A stretch of 64,000 bases of DNA from Bacteroidales bacterium (GCA_024710405.1 JANJUV010000017.1:124001-188000); one strand, 5' to 3'. Positions 26,982 through 36,419 are shown, counted from the first letter of the stretch. Notes: generated by a model not told the origin, from the letters alone. Translations and numbers: made by a program.

Positions 26982-28275
26982 ATTTTTTAGGTGCCAGATA
27001 GCGGTTATAAAGCAGCAAACCAATGATGGTGAACACACCGATAAAGCTGAAGATAAGCCACAAAAGCCCCGGTTTTTGCAATTCCTCCACGAAATAAACA
27101 TATAATGTGGCTCCAAGTATGCCGCCTACTCCGCTGCCAATTACCCCATACAGAAACGAATAACCCAGATAAAGAGCCTTTTTATCAGGCGGGGCAATAA
27201 GTCCGACATAACTGATAAACTTAGGATGTGCCGTCATCTCGCCAATGGAGAAAATCACTATTCCGGCAATGAACACCCATGCATGCATGGAAACCGAAAG
27301 TATAGCCATACCAATCGTTCCAAGCGCGATTCCGATGATCATCGTCGGAAGCGCTTTGGTGTTTCGCACGAGGGACGATATCAGCAACTGCAGTGCAATG
27401 ATTGTACCGGCATTGATCACCGTAACATGCTCGGCATCGAATTTCCAGTCGGTGTGCAGTCCAAACCATGCTAGCAGTCCGTTGACGCTGCTGTTCACCG
27501 GGCTCATGTCAACATATTCGGTGAGGTACCAAAGCACCGTGTCGAACATCTGAAAATAGAGTATCCAGAACATGCTGTAAATAACAATCATGAGCACAAA
27601 ACGATAATCTTTAAGCACCATTACGGCTCCTTTGAGCACGGCACCGACCGATTGGGTTCCGGCCGGACGGGGCGGTTCGCGAAACACAAACAGGTTGAGC
27701 AGCAACAACCATCCGGTGCCAATGGCTGCCATGATGAAAATGTACGACCAGTCGATTCCTTTCAGATAAGGAACTAAGATCAACGGAAATATAAATGCTC
27801 CAAGGTTGATTGACCAGTAAAATATTCCAAATCCCAAGCCGCTGTTGCGCTCATCGGTTTCGCGGGCAATGGTACCGGAAATGATGGGTTTGAAAAACCC
27901 GGCCCCCACCGCCATCAGCAGCAGACTGAGAAATACCAGGCTGTAACTGCTCACCATACTTGTCAGCAGGTAACCGAGGCTCATGGTGGCAAAGGCAAAC
28001 ATCAGCAGCCGTTTGTAGCCAAAACGGTCGGCCAGAGCACCCGAAAGTATGGGCAACAGGTACAACAGCGGAGTGATGGTACTTTTGATCACTCCCACAC
28101 CTTCCTTGCTGAAACCCAAACCACCGTCGTTGACGGACATCACCAGATAAACAGAAAGCACCGACATTACCCCGTAATAAGACCCCCGCTCGAAAAATTC
28201 CATGATGATCACTGTCCAGTAATTCCGGTTGAACGAGCGGAAGCCCTTTCCCTGCGTGGTATGTTCCTGTTTCAT
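26980..28275 (-). CDS. POT-family (proton-dependent oligopeptide) MFS transporter
   Basis: 431 residues from the ATG at 28275; the frame continues to 28323 without conserved sequence. About twelve membrane helices. The first helix carries the POT motif E26-x-x-E29-R30-x-x-Y33-Y34 (EFFERGSYYG). GALADRFGYKRLL is the MFS loop 2-3 motif and FYWSINLGAFIFPLI matches the PTR2 signature region. It probably imports di- and tripeptides with protons. Substrate range is not readable, and some POT-like proteins carry other solutes. Monocistronic with its own terminator. Confidence 0.82.
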   Translation of the reverse strand: MKQEHTTQGKGFRSFNRNYWTVIIMEFFERGSYYGVMSVLSVYLVMSVNDGGLGFSKEGVGVIKSTITPLLYLLPILSGALADRFGYKRLLMFAFATMSLGYLLTSMVSSYSLVFLSLLLMAVGAGFFKPIISGTIARETDERNSGLGFGIFYWSINLGAFIFPLILVPYLKGIDWSYIFIMAAIGTGWLLLLNLFVFREPPRPAGTQSVGAVLKGAVMVLKDYRFVLMIVIYSMFWILYFQMFDTVLWYLTEYVDMSPVNSSVNGLLAWFGLHTDWKFDAEHVTVINAGTIIALQLLISSLVRNTKALPTMIIGIALGTIGMAILSVSMHAWVFIAGIVIFSIGEMTAHPKFISYVGLIAPPDKKALYLGYSFLYGVIGSGVGGILGATLYVYFVEELQKPGLLWLIFSFIGVFTIIGLLLYNRYLAPKK

Positions 28276-28364
28276 ATAGTGTGGTGTTGCGTTGAAAGGC
28301 CAAAATAAACGAAAATCGTTCAATCCGCGACATTTTATTCAGGATGGACAAAGTAAACCGAAGG

Positions 28365-28397
28365 TAAAAAAACACCCGGATGGAAATTTCCGGGTGT
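28365..28397 (-). terminator. Terminator after tRNA-Gln
   Basis: A perfect 9-bp stem, ACACCCGGA (28372-28380) with TCCGGGTGT (28389-28397), 8-base loop, followed on the minus strand by TTTTTT. It stands 14 bases past the tRNA 3' end. Confidence 0.85.
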
Positions 28398-28410
28398 CTG
28401 GTGCCTGTGT

Positions 28411-28482
28411 TGCCCGATCAGGGGTCGAACCTGAACTCTTCTGATCCAGAGTCAGACGTGTTGCCAATTACACCATCGGGCA
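28411..28482 (-). tRNA. tRNA-Gln (anticodon CUG)
   Basis: 72 nt, no CCA encoded. Acceptor stem TGCCCGA / TCGGGCA, D-arm with the TGGTGTAATTGGCAACA stretch, anticodon stem TCTGA/TCAGA enclosing the loop CTCTGGA (anticodon CTG), and T-arm with GGTTCGACCC. It reads CAG codons. It lies 56 bases downstream of glnS on the same strand, but has its own TAACTTTG box, and is followed by a strong terminator. Confidence 0.95.
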
Positions 28483-28491
28483 ATGAGGGTG

Positions 28492-28518
28492 CAAAGTTAA
28501 AAATAGATTAAGTACAAA
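28492..28518 (-). promoter_or_regulatory. Promoter of tRNA-Gln
   Basis: On the minus strand TAACTTTG (28499-28492) is a -7 box ending 9 bases before the tRNA, with TTTG (28518-28515) 15 bases further upstream. It lies between the glnS stop and the tRNA. Confidence 0.6.
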
Positions 28519-28538
28519 CATTATTTGGTTTGTTTTTT

Positions 28539-30251
28539 TTACTGTCCATCTTTTTGTGCCATTTTGGCCCAGGCATCCTTCAGCCCTACCGTTTTGTTAA
28601 ATACCGGTTTTCCGGGACGGGTGTCGGGATCGGCACAGAAATATCCGATGCGCTGAAACTGAAACTTGTCGCCTGCCTGCACATGAGCAAGCATGGGCTC
28701 GGCCATGCAGTTGCTTACAACCTTGAGTGAGTCGGGATTGAGAAACTCAAGTGCATCCTGATCTTTATGTCCGGCGGGGTCTTCGTCCATAAACAGGCGG
28801 TCATAGAGCCTCACTTCGGCTGTCACAGCCGTGGAGGCTTCCACCCAGTGGAGTGTTCCTTTCACCTTGGGCTGTTTTGGCCCGCTGCCGCTTTTGGTTT
28901 CGGGGTCGTAGGTACACAGTACCTTCTGCACCACGCCGTTCTTGTCGGCTTCAAAACTTTCACAGCGAACCACATAAGCGCCTTTGAGGCGAACCTCACG
29001 GCCGGGGCCGAGCCTGAAAAACTTGGCCGGCGGGTCAACCATAAAGTCTTCCCTTTCGATATAGATTTCCCTGCCAAAAGGGATTGTCCTGCTGCCACTT
29101 TCGGGCTCTTCGGGATTGTTTACCAATTCAACTTCTTCGATCTGCCCTTCGGGATAGTTGGTGATCACCAGCTTTAGAGGATCTACCACAGCCATCACAC
29201 GTGGGGCAGTTTTGTTGAGGTCTTCGCGTATGCTGAACTCGAGCAGTCCTACATCAATAACATTGTCGCGCTTCGCCACACCAATGCGGTCGGCAAAAGC
29301 CCTGATGGAGGCCGGTGTGTAGCCCCTGCGCCGCAAACCGGCTATGGTGGGCATGCGGGGATCGTCCCAGCCATTGACAATTTTGCTCCTGACCAGTTCA
29401 AGCAATTTGCGTTTGCTCATGACGGTATAACTCAGGTTGAGCCTTGCAAACTCAATCTGTCTGGGTCTGTACGCAGTATCAATCAGTTGGTCGAGGAACC
29501 AGTCGTACAACGGCCGGTGCACCTCAAACTCAAGGGTGCAGAGCGAGTGGGTGATGCCTTCGAAATAGTCGCTTTGCCCGTGGGCATAATCATACATGGG
29601 ATAGATCTTCCATGTGTCGCCGGTCCGGTGGTGCTCTGCATGCAGAATCCTGTACATCACCGGGTCGCGCATGTGCATGTTGGGCGAGGTCATGTCTATC
29701 CGTGCCCGCAACACCCTGCTTCCGTTGGGAAACTCACCGTTTTTCATTCTGGTGAACAAATCGAGGTTTTCTTCCACCGAACGGCTGCGGTAGGGGCTTT
29801 CGATGCCCGGACGGGTAGGCGTACCACGCTGACGGCTGATCTCCTCCTGGGGCTGATCGTCAACATAGGCAAGGCCTTTCTGAATCAGCAATACCGCCCA
29901 GTCGTACAACTGCTGAAAATAATCTGAGGCATAATAGGGTTCCTTGTCCCATTGAAATCCCAGCCAGCGCACATCTTCCATGATCGAATCAACGTATTCG
30001 GTCTCCTCTTTCTCGGGGTTGGTGTCGTCGAAACGCAGGTTGCACTTGCCACCGTATTTGGCTGCTGTGCCGAAGTTGAGGCAGATGGATTTGGCGTGTC
30101 CGATGTGCAGGTAGCCGTTGGGCTCGGGAGGGAAACGGGTGTGTACCCTGCCGCTGTGTTTTCCGCTCAGGTTGTCTTCTTCAATGATGGTTTCGATGAA
30201 GTTCAATGCCTTTTTTTCGCTTTCCAAAGGCTCTTCGGTATGATTCGTCAT
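28539..30251 (-). CDS. glnS: Glutaminyl-tRNA synthetase
   Basis: 570 residues, full length for bacterial GlnRS. Class I motifs: H49-I-G-H52 in [10 protein letters not shown] and the KMSKS equivalent [10 protein letters not shown]. Substrate segments [18 protein letters not shown] and [14 protein letters not shown] are present. The C-terminal two-barrel anticodon-binding region (from about 350, [11 protein letters not shown] onward) is complete. It charges tRNA-Gln directly, so this genome has a direct route besides GatDE (14.6-18 kb). tRNA-Gln(CUG) follows downstream. Confidence 0.96.
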   Translation of the reverse strand: MTNHTEEPLESEKKALNFIETIIEEDNLSGKHSGRVHTRFPPEPNGYLHIGHAKSICLNFGTAAKYGGKCNLRFDDTNPEKEETEYVDSIMEDVRWLGFQWDKEPYYASDYFQQLYDWAVLLIQKGLAYVDDQPQEEISRQRGTPTRPGIESPYRSRSVEENLDLFTRMKNGEFPNGSRVLRARIDMTSPNMHMRDPVMYRILHAEHHRTGDTWKIYPMYDYAHGQSDYFEGITHSLCTLEFEVHRPLYDWFLDQLIDTAYRPRQIEFARLNLSYTVMSKRKLLELVRSKIVNGWDDPRMPTIAGLRRRGYTPASIRAFADRIGVAKRDNVIDVGLLEFSIREDLNKTAPRVMAVVDPLKLVITNYPEGQIEEVELVNNPEEPESGSRTIPFGREIYIEREDFMVDPPAKFFRLGPGREVRLKGAYVVRCESFEADKNGVVQKVLCTYDPETKSGSGPKQPKVKGTLHWVEASTAVTAEVRLYDRLFMDEDPAGHKDQDALEFLNPDSLKVVSNCMAEPMLAHVQAGDKFQFQRIGYFCADPDTRPGKPVFNKTVGLKDAWAKMAQKDGQ

Positions 30252-30374
30252 GACTGCAGGCTGTTTTGTGTTCTAATTTTCAGGCTGCAAAAGTACACAG
30301 AAACCATCAGAAATTTCAGCCAAAAAATCATCATAATCCGCATGTTCCTGAATTCCCTGTGTCTTGTGGAGGGT

Positions 30375-31259
30375 TCAGCCTGTGAAGCGCTTCAGTTCGT
30401 ATTGCACCTGCCCGAGGTAGGAGCTTCCGAAGAGGTTCAGGTGTACCATCAGCGGATAGAGGTTGCACAGCCCGACACGTTCCTCCCATCCCGTTTCAAA
30501 GGGGAAGGCGTTATGGTACGACTGATAGAATTGTCTGTCGAAGCCGCCGAAAAGACGGCTCATAGCAAGGTCCATCTCGCGGAAACCGTAATACACAGCC
30601 GGGTCAATAAGTACAGGTACGCCGCCGGCTCCACAAAGATAATTGCCGCTCCAGAGGTCGCCGTGCAGCAGAGATGGCGGTTCGTGGGGAAATAGTTGGT
30701 GCATGCGGTGAAAAAGCTTGTCGAAACGTGCGGCCAGACCTGCATCGGCCAATCCGGCATCGCGGGCGAGTTTCAGCTGGGGTTCGAGGCGCATCTGAAC
30801 AAAAAACTCCGGCCAGTTATCGCGCGGGTCGTTGCGCTGCAAAAGAGAACCGATGTAGTTGTCGTGATCGAGCCCGAAGGAGTCAGAACTGTTGCGGTGC
30901 AGGGCCGCTAGCTGCTGTCCGAATAAATCCCAGAACTCTTCGCCGGTCCGCCATGCGGGAATCCTCTCAAGAAGCAGATACGCATAAGAGCCGGCCTCAG
31001 CGGTGTGCAGCACTTCAGGCAGTCGGATACAGCCGGCTCCGCCCAGCAAGCCCAACCCACGTGCCTCAGCCGCAAACATGCCGGGATAACGCCCCGCCGA
31101 ATTCCATTTGATGAAATACTCCTGCCCGCCGAACACAAAAGCGCAGGCATCGTTGATGGAACCCCCGCCTATCAGGCGCGTGGCCTCCACCCTGCCGGCA
31201 ATGCCCTTCGCGGCCTGAAACCAACGTTCGATCTCCCCAACAAGCACTAATGGCAACAT
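30375..31259 (-). CDS. Fructosamine kinase family protein
   Basis: 294 residues from the ATG at 31259; an upstream ATG at 31292 would add 11 residues without conservation. The protein-kinase-like fold is seen from the ATP-lysine segment YFIKWNSAG, LLLERI, the catalytic loop LLHGDLWSGN (HGDLWxGN) and the metal-binding VLIDPAVYYGFREMDLAMS. Family members phosphorylate fructosamines or ribulosamines on glycated proteins or free amino acids, starting their removal. No dedicated deglycase gene is adjacent. Confidence 0.9.
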   Translation of the reverse strand: MLPLVLVGEIERWFQAAKGIAGRVEATRLIGGGSINDACAFVFGGQEYFIKWNSAGRYPGMFAAEARGLGLLGGAGCIRLPEVLHTAEAGSYAYLLLERIPAWRTGEEFWDLFGQQLAALHRNSSDSFGLDHDNYIGSLLQRNDPRDNWPEFFVQMRLEPQLKLARDAGLADAGLAARFDKLFHRMHQLFPHEPPSLLHGDLWSGNYLCGAGGVPVLIDPAVYYGFREMDLAMSRLFGGFDRQFYQSYHNAFPFETGWEERVGLCNLYPLMVHLNLFGSSYLGQVQYELKRFTG

Positions 31260-31364
31260 GGTGTTTTTGAACAAAAATACATGAAGACACAACCTTTTTG
31301 ACCCGCTAAAGACAAATTAATCAAAAAACCACACCAAAAATGTCGTGTTTATGCCTGATTGACT

Positions 31365-31372
31365 TATCTTTG
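31365..31372 (+). promoter_or_regulatory. Bacteroidota -7 box (TATCTTTG)
   Basis: TATCTTTG lies 17 bases before the ATG of the T9SS protein gene, giving a short leader. The -33 region (GTGTTTATG) is only a partial match. Confidence 0.45.
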
Positions 31373-31389
31373 ACTCAAACAAAACGGCC

Positions 31390-32262
31390 ATGAAAAAGAT
31401 AATGCTTGCCGCTATCGTACTCCTTTCGCCGATGCTGATGCACAGCCAGACGCTGGTGGACGAAGGCCGGCAGTGGAACGTGGTGAACTCTGTCATGGGT
31501 TTTTCCTTAACGTACGGTACCGAAATCTTCCGGATTTCCGGTGATAGCCTGGTTGAAGGAACCCTCTACAAGAAAATGATGGTTTCGTATGATTCGCTGT
31601 CAAGCTGGTCTCTTGCAGGATTGTTGCGTGCCGAAGACGAGAAGGTGTATTACATTCATCCCGGTTATGACGAAGGTCTGCTGTATGACTTTGGCCTGCA
31701 GAAAGGGGAATCGGCCATGGTGCGGAGCTTTTTCTGTTTTTCGGAAGATGTGCCTGTAACAGTGATGGACATTGACACCGTGGTATATATGGGCGTCGAA
31801 CGAAAACGCTGGCTGCTCGGTGAGGACGGATGGGCGTACGACATCTGGGTGGAAGGCATCGGCAGCCTGAGCGGCCCACTCTACACCAGATACGGATACT
31901 GTATTGTTTGTCCGGTCTGGGAACTGCTCTGCGCATATCAGACAGATGAGAAAATATACATGCATTCAGACTACCAAATCTGTTATTTCAGCTCTGTCGG
32001 CATTGATGAATCTGACTTCGGTGCAGATGTACGGCTGTTTCCCAATCCGGTCAGCAGGGGACAAAAAGTACAGCTGACTAATTCCGCAGTGGGCAGTGTG
32101 ATCAGCATGTATTCAGCCACAGGAGTGCTTTATGGACGGTTTGCCGTGGATGGAACGGGTTCACTTGTCATTGAAACCGAAAGACTAAATCCGGGTTTAT
32201 TTACCCTTGTGTTCACTTCGCCCTCAGGCTCAGTCCGGAGTCTGAAACTTCTTGTGCGATAA
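31390..32262 (+). CDS. Secreted protein with T9SS type A sorting domain
   Basis: 290 residues. Signal peptide at about 1-20 (LAAIVLLSPMLMHSQ). The middle ~190 residues are beta-rich and unrecognised, with several Tyr/Trp and a small Cys cluster (YGYCIVCPVWELLC). The C-terminal ~75 residues are a Por-secretion domain: the LFPNPVSRG start motif, a middle SMYSATGVLYGRF strand, LNPGLFTLVF, and KLLVR at the end. It is exported by the type IX system and may be anchored to the surface. Confidence 0.85.
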   Translation: MKKIMLAAIVLLSPMLMHSQTLVDEGRQWNVVNSVMGFSLTYGTEIFRISGDSLVEGTLYKKMMVSYDSLSSWSLAGLLRAEDEKVYYIHPGYDEGLLYDFGLQKGESAMVRSFFCFSEDVPVTVMDIDTVVYMGVERKRWLLGEDGWAYDIWVEGIGSLSGPLYTRYGYCIVCPVWELLCAYQTDEKIYMHSDYQICYFSSVGIDESDFGADVRLFPNPVSRGQKVQLTNSAVGSVISMYSATGVLYGRFAVDGTGSLVIETERLNPGLFTLVFTSPSGSVRSLKLLVR

Positions 32263-32280
32263 GCAGATAAGTAACAAAAA

Positions 32281-32309
32281 AAACACAGCTCCCTGATGAA
32301 GCTGTGTTT
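32281..32309 (-). terminator. Terminator between the T9SS gene and tRNA-Lys
   Basis: A perfect 10-bp stem AAACACAGCT (32281-32290) / AGCTGTGTTT (32300-32309) with a 9-base loop. On the minus strand a further run of T follows, so it ends the tRNA-Lys transcript; it may also stop the convergent T9SS gene. Confidence 0.8.
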
Positions 32310-32314
32310 TCTGG

Positions 32315-32387
32315 TCTCCCCGCCAGGACTCGAACCTGGGACCCATTGATTAAGAGTCAATTGCTCTACCAACTGAGCTACGGAGAG
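32315..32387 (-). tRNA. tRNA-Lys (anticodon CUU)
   Basis: 73 nt without encoded CCA. Acceptor CTCTCCG / CGGGGAG with one G-T pair, D-arm GCTCAGTTGGTAGAGC, anticodon stem ATTGA/TCAAT around loop CTCTTAA (anticodon CTT), and T-arm GGTTCGAGTCC. It decodes AAG. Confidence 0.95.
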
Positions 32388-32407
32388 TTTTTATAAAAAC
32401 AGGGCTG

Positions 32408-32433
32408 CAAAGGTAATAAAATTATTCCCGCAA
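32408..32433 (-). promoter_or_regulatory. Promoter of tRNA-Lys
   Basis: On the minus strand TACCTTTG (32415-32408) is a -7 box 20 bases before the tRNA, with TTG (32433-32431) upstream at the same 15-base spacing seen for tRNA-Gln. Confidence 0.55.
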
Positions 32434-32491
32434 TATTCAACTGTAAAAAAACCAATAATCATTGGTGTCGGACTGACGGATAAAATTCATG

Positions 32492-32499
32492 TACCTTTG
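32492..32499 (+). promoter_or_regulatory. Bacteroidota -7 box (TACCTTTG) for meaB
   Basis: TACCTTTG lies 20 bases before the meaB ATG, so a leader of about 14 bases is expected. Confidence 0.5.
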
Positions 32500-32519
32500 C
32501 GTCTGAAGATGCCATCTCC

Positions 32520-33617
32520 ATGGAACAAAACGACGAGCGCCCGTCGCCACTAAAGGTCAACGAAGGAGTTGCACAGCCCGAACAGGTGAATCCTGAGGCG
32601 GTTGAGCGTCTGAGGTCGTTACGCCAATCGGTGCTGCCGGCCGAAGAGTACGTTCGGGGTATCCTGAAAGGCGATGTGGTGTTGCTGAGCAAGGCAATTA
32701 CTCTTGTGGAAAGTTCATTGCCGCAGCATCAGGAGCGTGCACGGCAGATCACGGGGGCTTGTGTGCCCCATGCGGGCAAAGCCGTCCGGCTGGGCATCAC
32801 CGGGGTGCCGGGAGCCGGAAAAAGTACTTTTATCGAAGCACTGGGGACCTACCTCACCCAAGCTGGAAAAAAAGTAGCCGTGCTGGCCATCGACCCGAGC
32901 AGCCAGCGTTCGCGCGGAAGCATACTGGGCGACAAAACCCGCATGGAACAGCTCGCCACCAACCCGATGGCCTACATCCGTCCGTCAGCCTCAGCAGGAA
33001 CGCTTGGAGGTGTGGCGCGAAAAACACGCGAAGCTATGATCCTCTGTGAAGCAGCCGGTTTCGACACCGTGATCGTGGAAACTGTGGGCGTGGGACAATC
33101 CGAAACAGCCGTGCATTCGATGGTTGACTTCTTCCTGTTGCTGATGATCGGCGGTGCCGGCGACGAACTTCAGGGCATCAAAAGGGGCATCATGGAAATG
33201 GCCGATGGTATTGTGATCAACAAAGCCGACGGCGACAATATTGCCCGCGCCAACAGAGCCAAAGCCGAATGCGAAAACGCCCTTCATCTGTTCCCGCCAG
33301 CCGAATCGGGTTTCAACCCTCGTGTGACAACATGTTCGGCACTCACCGGATTCAACATCGACGGGGTGTGGCAGATGGTACAAGAGTATATACAGTTAAC
33401 AGGCGAAAACGGTTTTCTCGACGAAAAACGCAGCCGTCAGGCCGTTCAGGCACTCTATGCCACCATCGAAAGCGGCCTCAGGGAACAGTTCTTCGCCCGA
33501 CCCGAAATCAACAGCCGCCTCCCCCTGCTCGAACAGCAGATCATCAGCGGGCATATCACGGCGTATGAGGCAGCAAGGGAATTACTCGAAATGCAGCGCA
33601 ATACCAAAGAGCAATAA
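32520..33617 (+). CDS. meaB: MeaB-type GTPase, methylmalonyl-CoA mutase chaperone
   Basis: 365 residues. A G3E-family P-loop GTPase that protects and reloads the adenosylcobalamin of methylmalonyl-CoA mutase. The Walker A loop GVPGAGKST is near 95-103, followed by VLAIDPSSQRSRGSILGDKTRM, the switch region ETVGVGQSE and the base-recognition motif NKADG. The helical N-terminus (about 20-75) and the C-terminal dimerisation arm are present. It is about 18 kb from mutAB rather than adjacent, with its own promoter. Confidence 0.93.
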   Translation: MEQNDERPSPLKVNEGVAQPEQVNPEAVERLRSLRQSVLPAEEYVRGILKGDVVLLSKAITLVESSLPQHQERARQITGACVPHAGKAVRLGITGVPGAGKSTFIEALGTYLTQAGKKVAVLAIDPSSQRSRGSILGDKTRMEQLATNPMAYIRPSASAGTLGGVARKTREAMILCEAAGFDTVIVETVGVGQSETAVHSMVDFFLLLMIGGAGDELQGIKRGIMEMADGIVINKADGDNIARANRAKAECENALHLFPPAESGFNPRVTTCSALTGFNIDGVWQMVQEYIQLTGENGFLDEKRSRQAVQALYATIESGLREQFFARPEINSRLPLLEQQIISGHITAYEAARELLEMQRNTKEQ

Positions 33618-33643
33618 ATCTGACGAAGTTCTCAATTCCGGTT

Positions 33644-34702
33644 TTATTCCACACCCCTTTTCTTCAGCCTGTAATTCCTGATCAAAGATGCAATCATGCT
33701 TATCGTCAGTATGCCTGCCACTACAAGCAGTGAGTGTGTGGTGGTGAAACCCGCCTCATGCAACTGGTCGTGCACCAGCATCTTGGCACCGATGAACACC
33801 AGCAGCAGCGACAAGCCGTGCTTGAGGTAGTGGAACATATGAATGACCTGACTGATGACAAAAAAGAGCGAACGCAGTCCGAGAATAGCAAAAATATTGG
33901 AAAAGAACACGATATACGGATCTTTGGTCACCGAGAAAATGGCCGGTACCGAGTCAATGGCAAACACCACATCGCTGAATTCGATCACCAGCAACGCGAT
34001 AAACAGCGTGGTCATAGCCCTTTTGCCCTTGTAGCGGGTGAAAAACCTTCCGGACTGGTCGGTGGGGTCAACGGGCAGAAAACGGGAGGCAAAACGCACC
34101 ATGGGATGGTGTTCCCTGTCGATGCTGGCCGGTTTGTTTCGCGTGAGAAACATATGTATCCCGGTATAAACCAACAGCAACCCAAAGATGTAGAGTATCC
34201 ATTCGAACTCCTGTATCAGTGCCGAACTCAGAAAAATAAACACAAACCGCATGACAATGGCACCGATGATGCCCCAGAACAGCACTTTGTGGTAGTAGCG
34301 CGTTGAAACATTAAATGTGATAAATATCAGGTAAATCACAAAGATATTGTCCACCGAAAGGGCTTTTTCAATCAAGTATCCGGTGAGGTATTCAAGACCC
34401 AGATTGCTGCGGTAGGCTGCCAGTGCAGAATCAAAATTGTCCGTGTCGATGCGTATGGGATGTTTAAATTTATCCACAATCCGTTGAAGCTCTTCCACCG
34501 ATTGCGGATTGTGAATCAGATGGCCAAACCACAGCAGAAAGAAATAAAAAGCCAGGCCTAGTGCAATCCACAAGGCCGACCAACCCAGAGCTTCACGAAA
34601 ACCTACGGTGTGTGCATTTTTGTGGAACACACCCAGATCGAGCGCAAGCACCAGGGTGATAAACAAAATGAATCCGCTGAAAAAAACAATCTCGCTGCTC
34701 AT
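33644..34702 (-). CDS. TerC/Alx-family membrane protein
   Basis: 352 residues from the ATG at 34702; the frame extends to 34771 without conserved sequence. About nine membrane helices, with the family segments LALDLGVFHKNAH, EYLTGYLIEKALSVDNIFV and IEFSDVVFAIDSVPAIFSVT; the acidic residues in the last two are the presumed metal site. Members of this family are linked to tellurite resistance and Mn2+ export/pH response. The exact ion is not readable here. Confidence 0.88.
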   Translation of the reverse strand: MSSEIVFFSGFILFITLVLALDLGVFHKNAHTVGFREALGWSALWIALGLAFYFFLLWFGHLIHNPQSVEELQRIVDKFKHPIRIDTDNFDSALAAYRSNLGLEYLTGYLIEKALSVDNIFVIYLIFITFNVSTRYYHKVLFWGIIGAIVMRFVFIFLSSALIQEFEWILYIFGLLLVYTGIHMFLTRNKPASIDREHHPMVRFASRFLPVDPTDQSGRFFTRYKGKRAMTTLFIALLVIEFSDVVFAIDSVPAIFSVTKDPYIVFFSNIFAILGLRSLFFVISQVIHMFHYLKHGLSLLLVFIGAKMLVHDQLHEAGFTTTHSLLVVAGILTISMIASLIRNYRLKKRGVE

Positions 34703-34837
34703 AATACCTCCGAAACAAGGCGCAAAGGTATATAAGTATAGTTTTTGCAGGCCTTTTTGCTGAAAAATCAATGAGCGATCACCAACAATCAGTCAACTTC
34801 TTTAGAACAATTATAAATACAGCCTCCGCAGGGGGTA

Positions 34838-34872
34838 TTTGAAGCCTGAAATGCCCATTTTTCATAAGTTTG
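34838..34872 (+). promoter_or_regulatory. Promoter of glutamine synthetase (-33 TTTG, -7 TAAGTTTG)
   Basis: TTTG at 34838-34841 and TAAGTTTG at 34865-34872 are 23 bases apart. The leader to the ATG at 34917 would be about 40 bases and AT-rich. Confidence 0.55.
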
Positions 34873-34916
34873 CAGGGATTTAGCAATTAAATTTTAAACA
34901 TTAAAGAAGCTGTATT

Positions 34917-36419
34917 ATGAAGGATCTGACAGCCATGAACCCCAACCCTTTGGTACAATACCTCAACAAACCCTCATCCGAGTTTACCCGTGCCGACCTC
35001 ATCAGGTATATTGAGGACCACGATGTGGAGATGATCAATTTCCGTTATGTGGGATGGGATGGCCGTCTGAAGACCCTCAACTTCATCATCAACAGCCGCG
35101 AACACCTCGAGTCGGTGCTTTCGTCGGGCGAGCGCGTCGATGGTTCGAGCCTTTTTCCTTTTGTTGAACCCGGTTCGAGCGACCTGTATGTGATTCCCAA
35201 ATACAAGACCGCCTTCCGCAATCCTTTTGCCGAAGTGCCTACACTCGATATTTTGTGTTCTTTTTACGACAGGCATGGAAATCCCCTCGAAAGTTCGCCG
35301 GAATACATCCTGAAGAAAGCACACCGCAGCCTGCAGCAAAGCACCGGACTCACCTTCGAGACCATGGGCGAACTTGAGTATTATATCATCAGCGACGAAG
35401 AAGAGCTGTATCCGGCAGTGAACCAGAAAGGCTACCACGAGTCGGCTCCATACAACAAATACGGTGATTACCGCCGCGAAGCCATGAGGCTCATTGCCCA
35501 GGCCGGCGGAGTGATCAAATACGGGCATTCGGAAGTGGGTAATTTTACCCTGAACGGCAAGCTCTACGAACAGAACGAAATCGAATTCCTGCCCACCAAT
35601 GTGGAGGATGCCGCTGATCAGCTGGTGATCGCCAAGTGGATCATGCGCAAGCTGGCTTATCAGTATGGCGTAACCATCACTTTTGCTCCTAAGATCACTG
35701 TGGGCAAGGCCGGCAGCGGCATGCACGTGCACACCCGTCTGATGCGCGACGGCAAGAGTGTGATGATGCATCAGGGGGCTCTGAGCAACGAAGCCCGCAC
35801 CGCCATAGCCGGATACCTAAGTCTGGCCGCTTCACTCACCGCCTTCGGCAACACCAACCCAACTTCCTATTTCAGGCTGGTGCCCCATCAGGAAGCCCCC
35901 ACCAACATCTGCTGGGGCGACCGCAACCGATCGGTGCTTGTGCGCGTGCCCCTGGGCTGGACCACCGAAAAAGATATGATCGCCGATGCCAACCCTGTTG
36001 AAAAACCCGTGAAACTCAATTTCAGCGAGAAACAGACTGTTGAATTCCGCGCTCCCGATGGCTCTGCCGACATCTACCTGCTGATGGCCGGACTTACCGT
36101 TGCCGCACGCCACGGATTCGAAATGAAAGACGCACTTGCCTTCGCAGAACGTACCTATGTGGATGTCAACATCTTCGACGAAGCCAACAAAAAGCGTCAA
36201 AGCCAGCTCGAACAACTTCCTTCATGCTGTTTTGATTCGGCCGAAGCACTCGAAAAACACAAGGAAATCTACATGGAACATAATGTGTTCCCGGCAAGCA
36301 TACTCGATTACCTGATCAATTTCCTGAAAAAATACGAAGACAAAAACCTCCGGGAACAGTTGGGTAACGACGAGCAGAAAATCCTTGACTTAGTAACGCG
36401 CTATTTCCACTGCGGATAA
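34917..36419 (+). CDS. glnA: Glutamine synthetase, type I (GlnA)
   Basis: 500 residues. It makes glutamine from glutamate and ammonia with ATP. The N-terminal beta-grasp part contains RYVGWDGRLKTLNF, then DGSSLFPFVEPGSSDLY. The catalytic domain has MGELEYYI, EIEFLP, GKAGSGMHVHTRL (the KxGxxGMHxH metal/glutamate site), and the HQEAPTNICWGDRNRSVLVRVPLG ATP region; UEFRAPDGS-like EFRAPDGS follows. The segment where GSI enzymes can be adenylylated was not identified. It supplies glutamine used by GlnRS and GatD. Confidence 0.93.
   Translation: MKDLTAMNPNPLVQYLNKPSSEFTRADLIRYIEDHDVEMINFRYVGWDGRLKTLNFIINSREHLESVLSSGERVDGSSLFPFVEPGSSDLYVIPKYKTAFRNPFAEVPTLDILCSFYDRHGNPLESSPEYILKKAHRSLQQSTGLTFETMGELEYYIISDEEELYPAVNQKGYHESAPYNKYGDYRREAMRLIAQAGGVIKYGHSEVGNFTLNGKLYEQNEIEFLPTNVEDAADQLVIAKWIMRKLAYQYGVTITFAPKITVGKAGSGMHVHTRLMRDGKSVMMHQGALSNEARTAIAGYLSLAASLTAFGNTNPTSYFRLVPHQEAPTNICWGDRNRSVLVRVPLGWTTEKDMIADANPVEKPVKLNFSEKQTVEFRAPDGSADIYLLMAGLTVAARHGFEMKDALAFAERTYVDVNIFDEANKKRQSQLEQLPSCCFDSAEALEKHKEIYMEHNVFPASILDYLINFLKKYEDKNLREQLGNDEQKILDLVTRYFHCG

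Noticed and set aside
34974-35771. 265-codon minus-strand frame
   Set aside because: Antisense shadow of glutamine synthetase.
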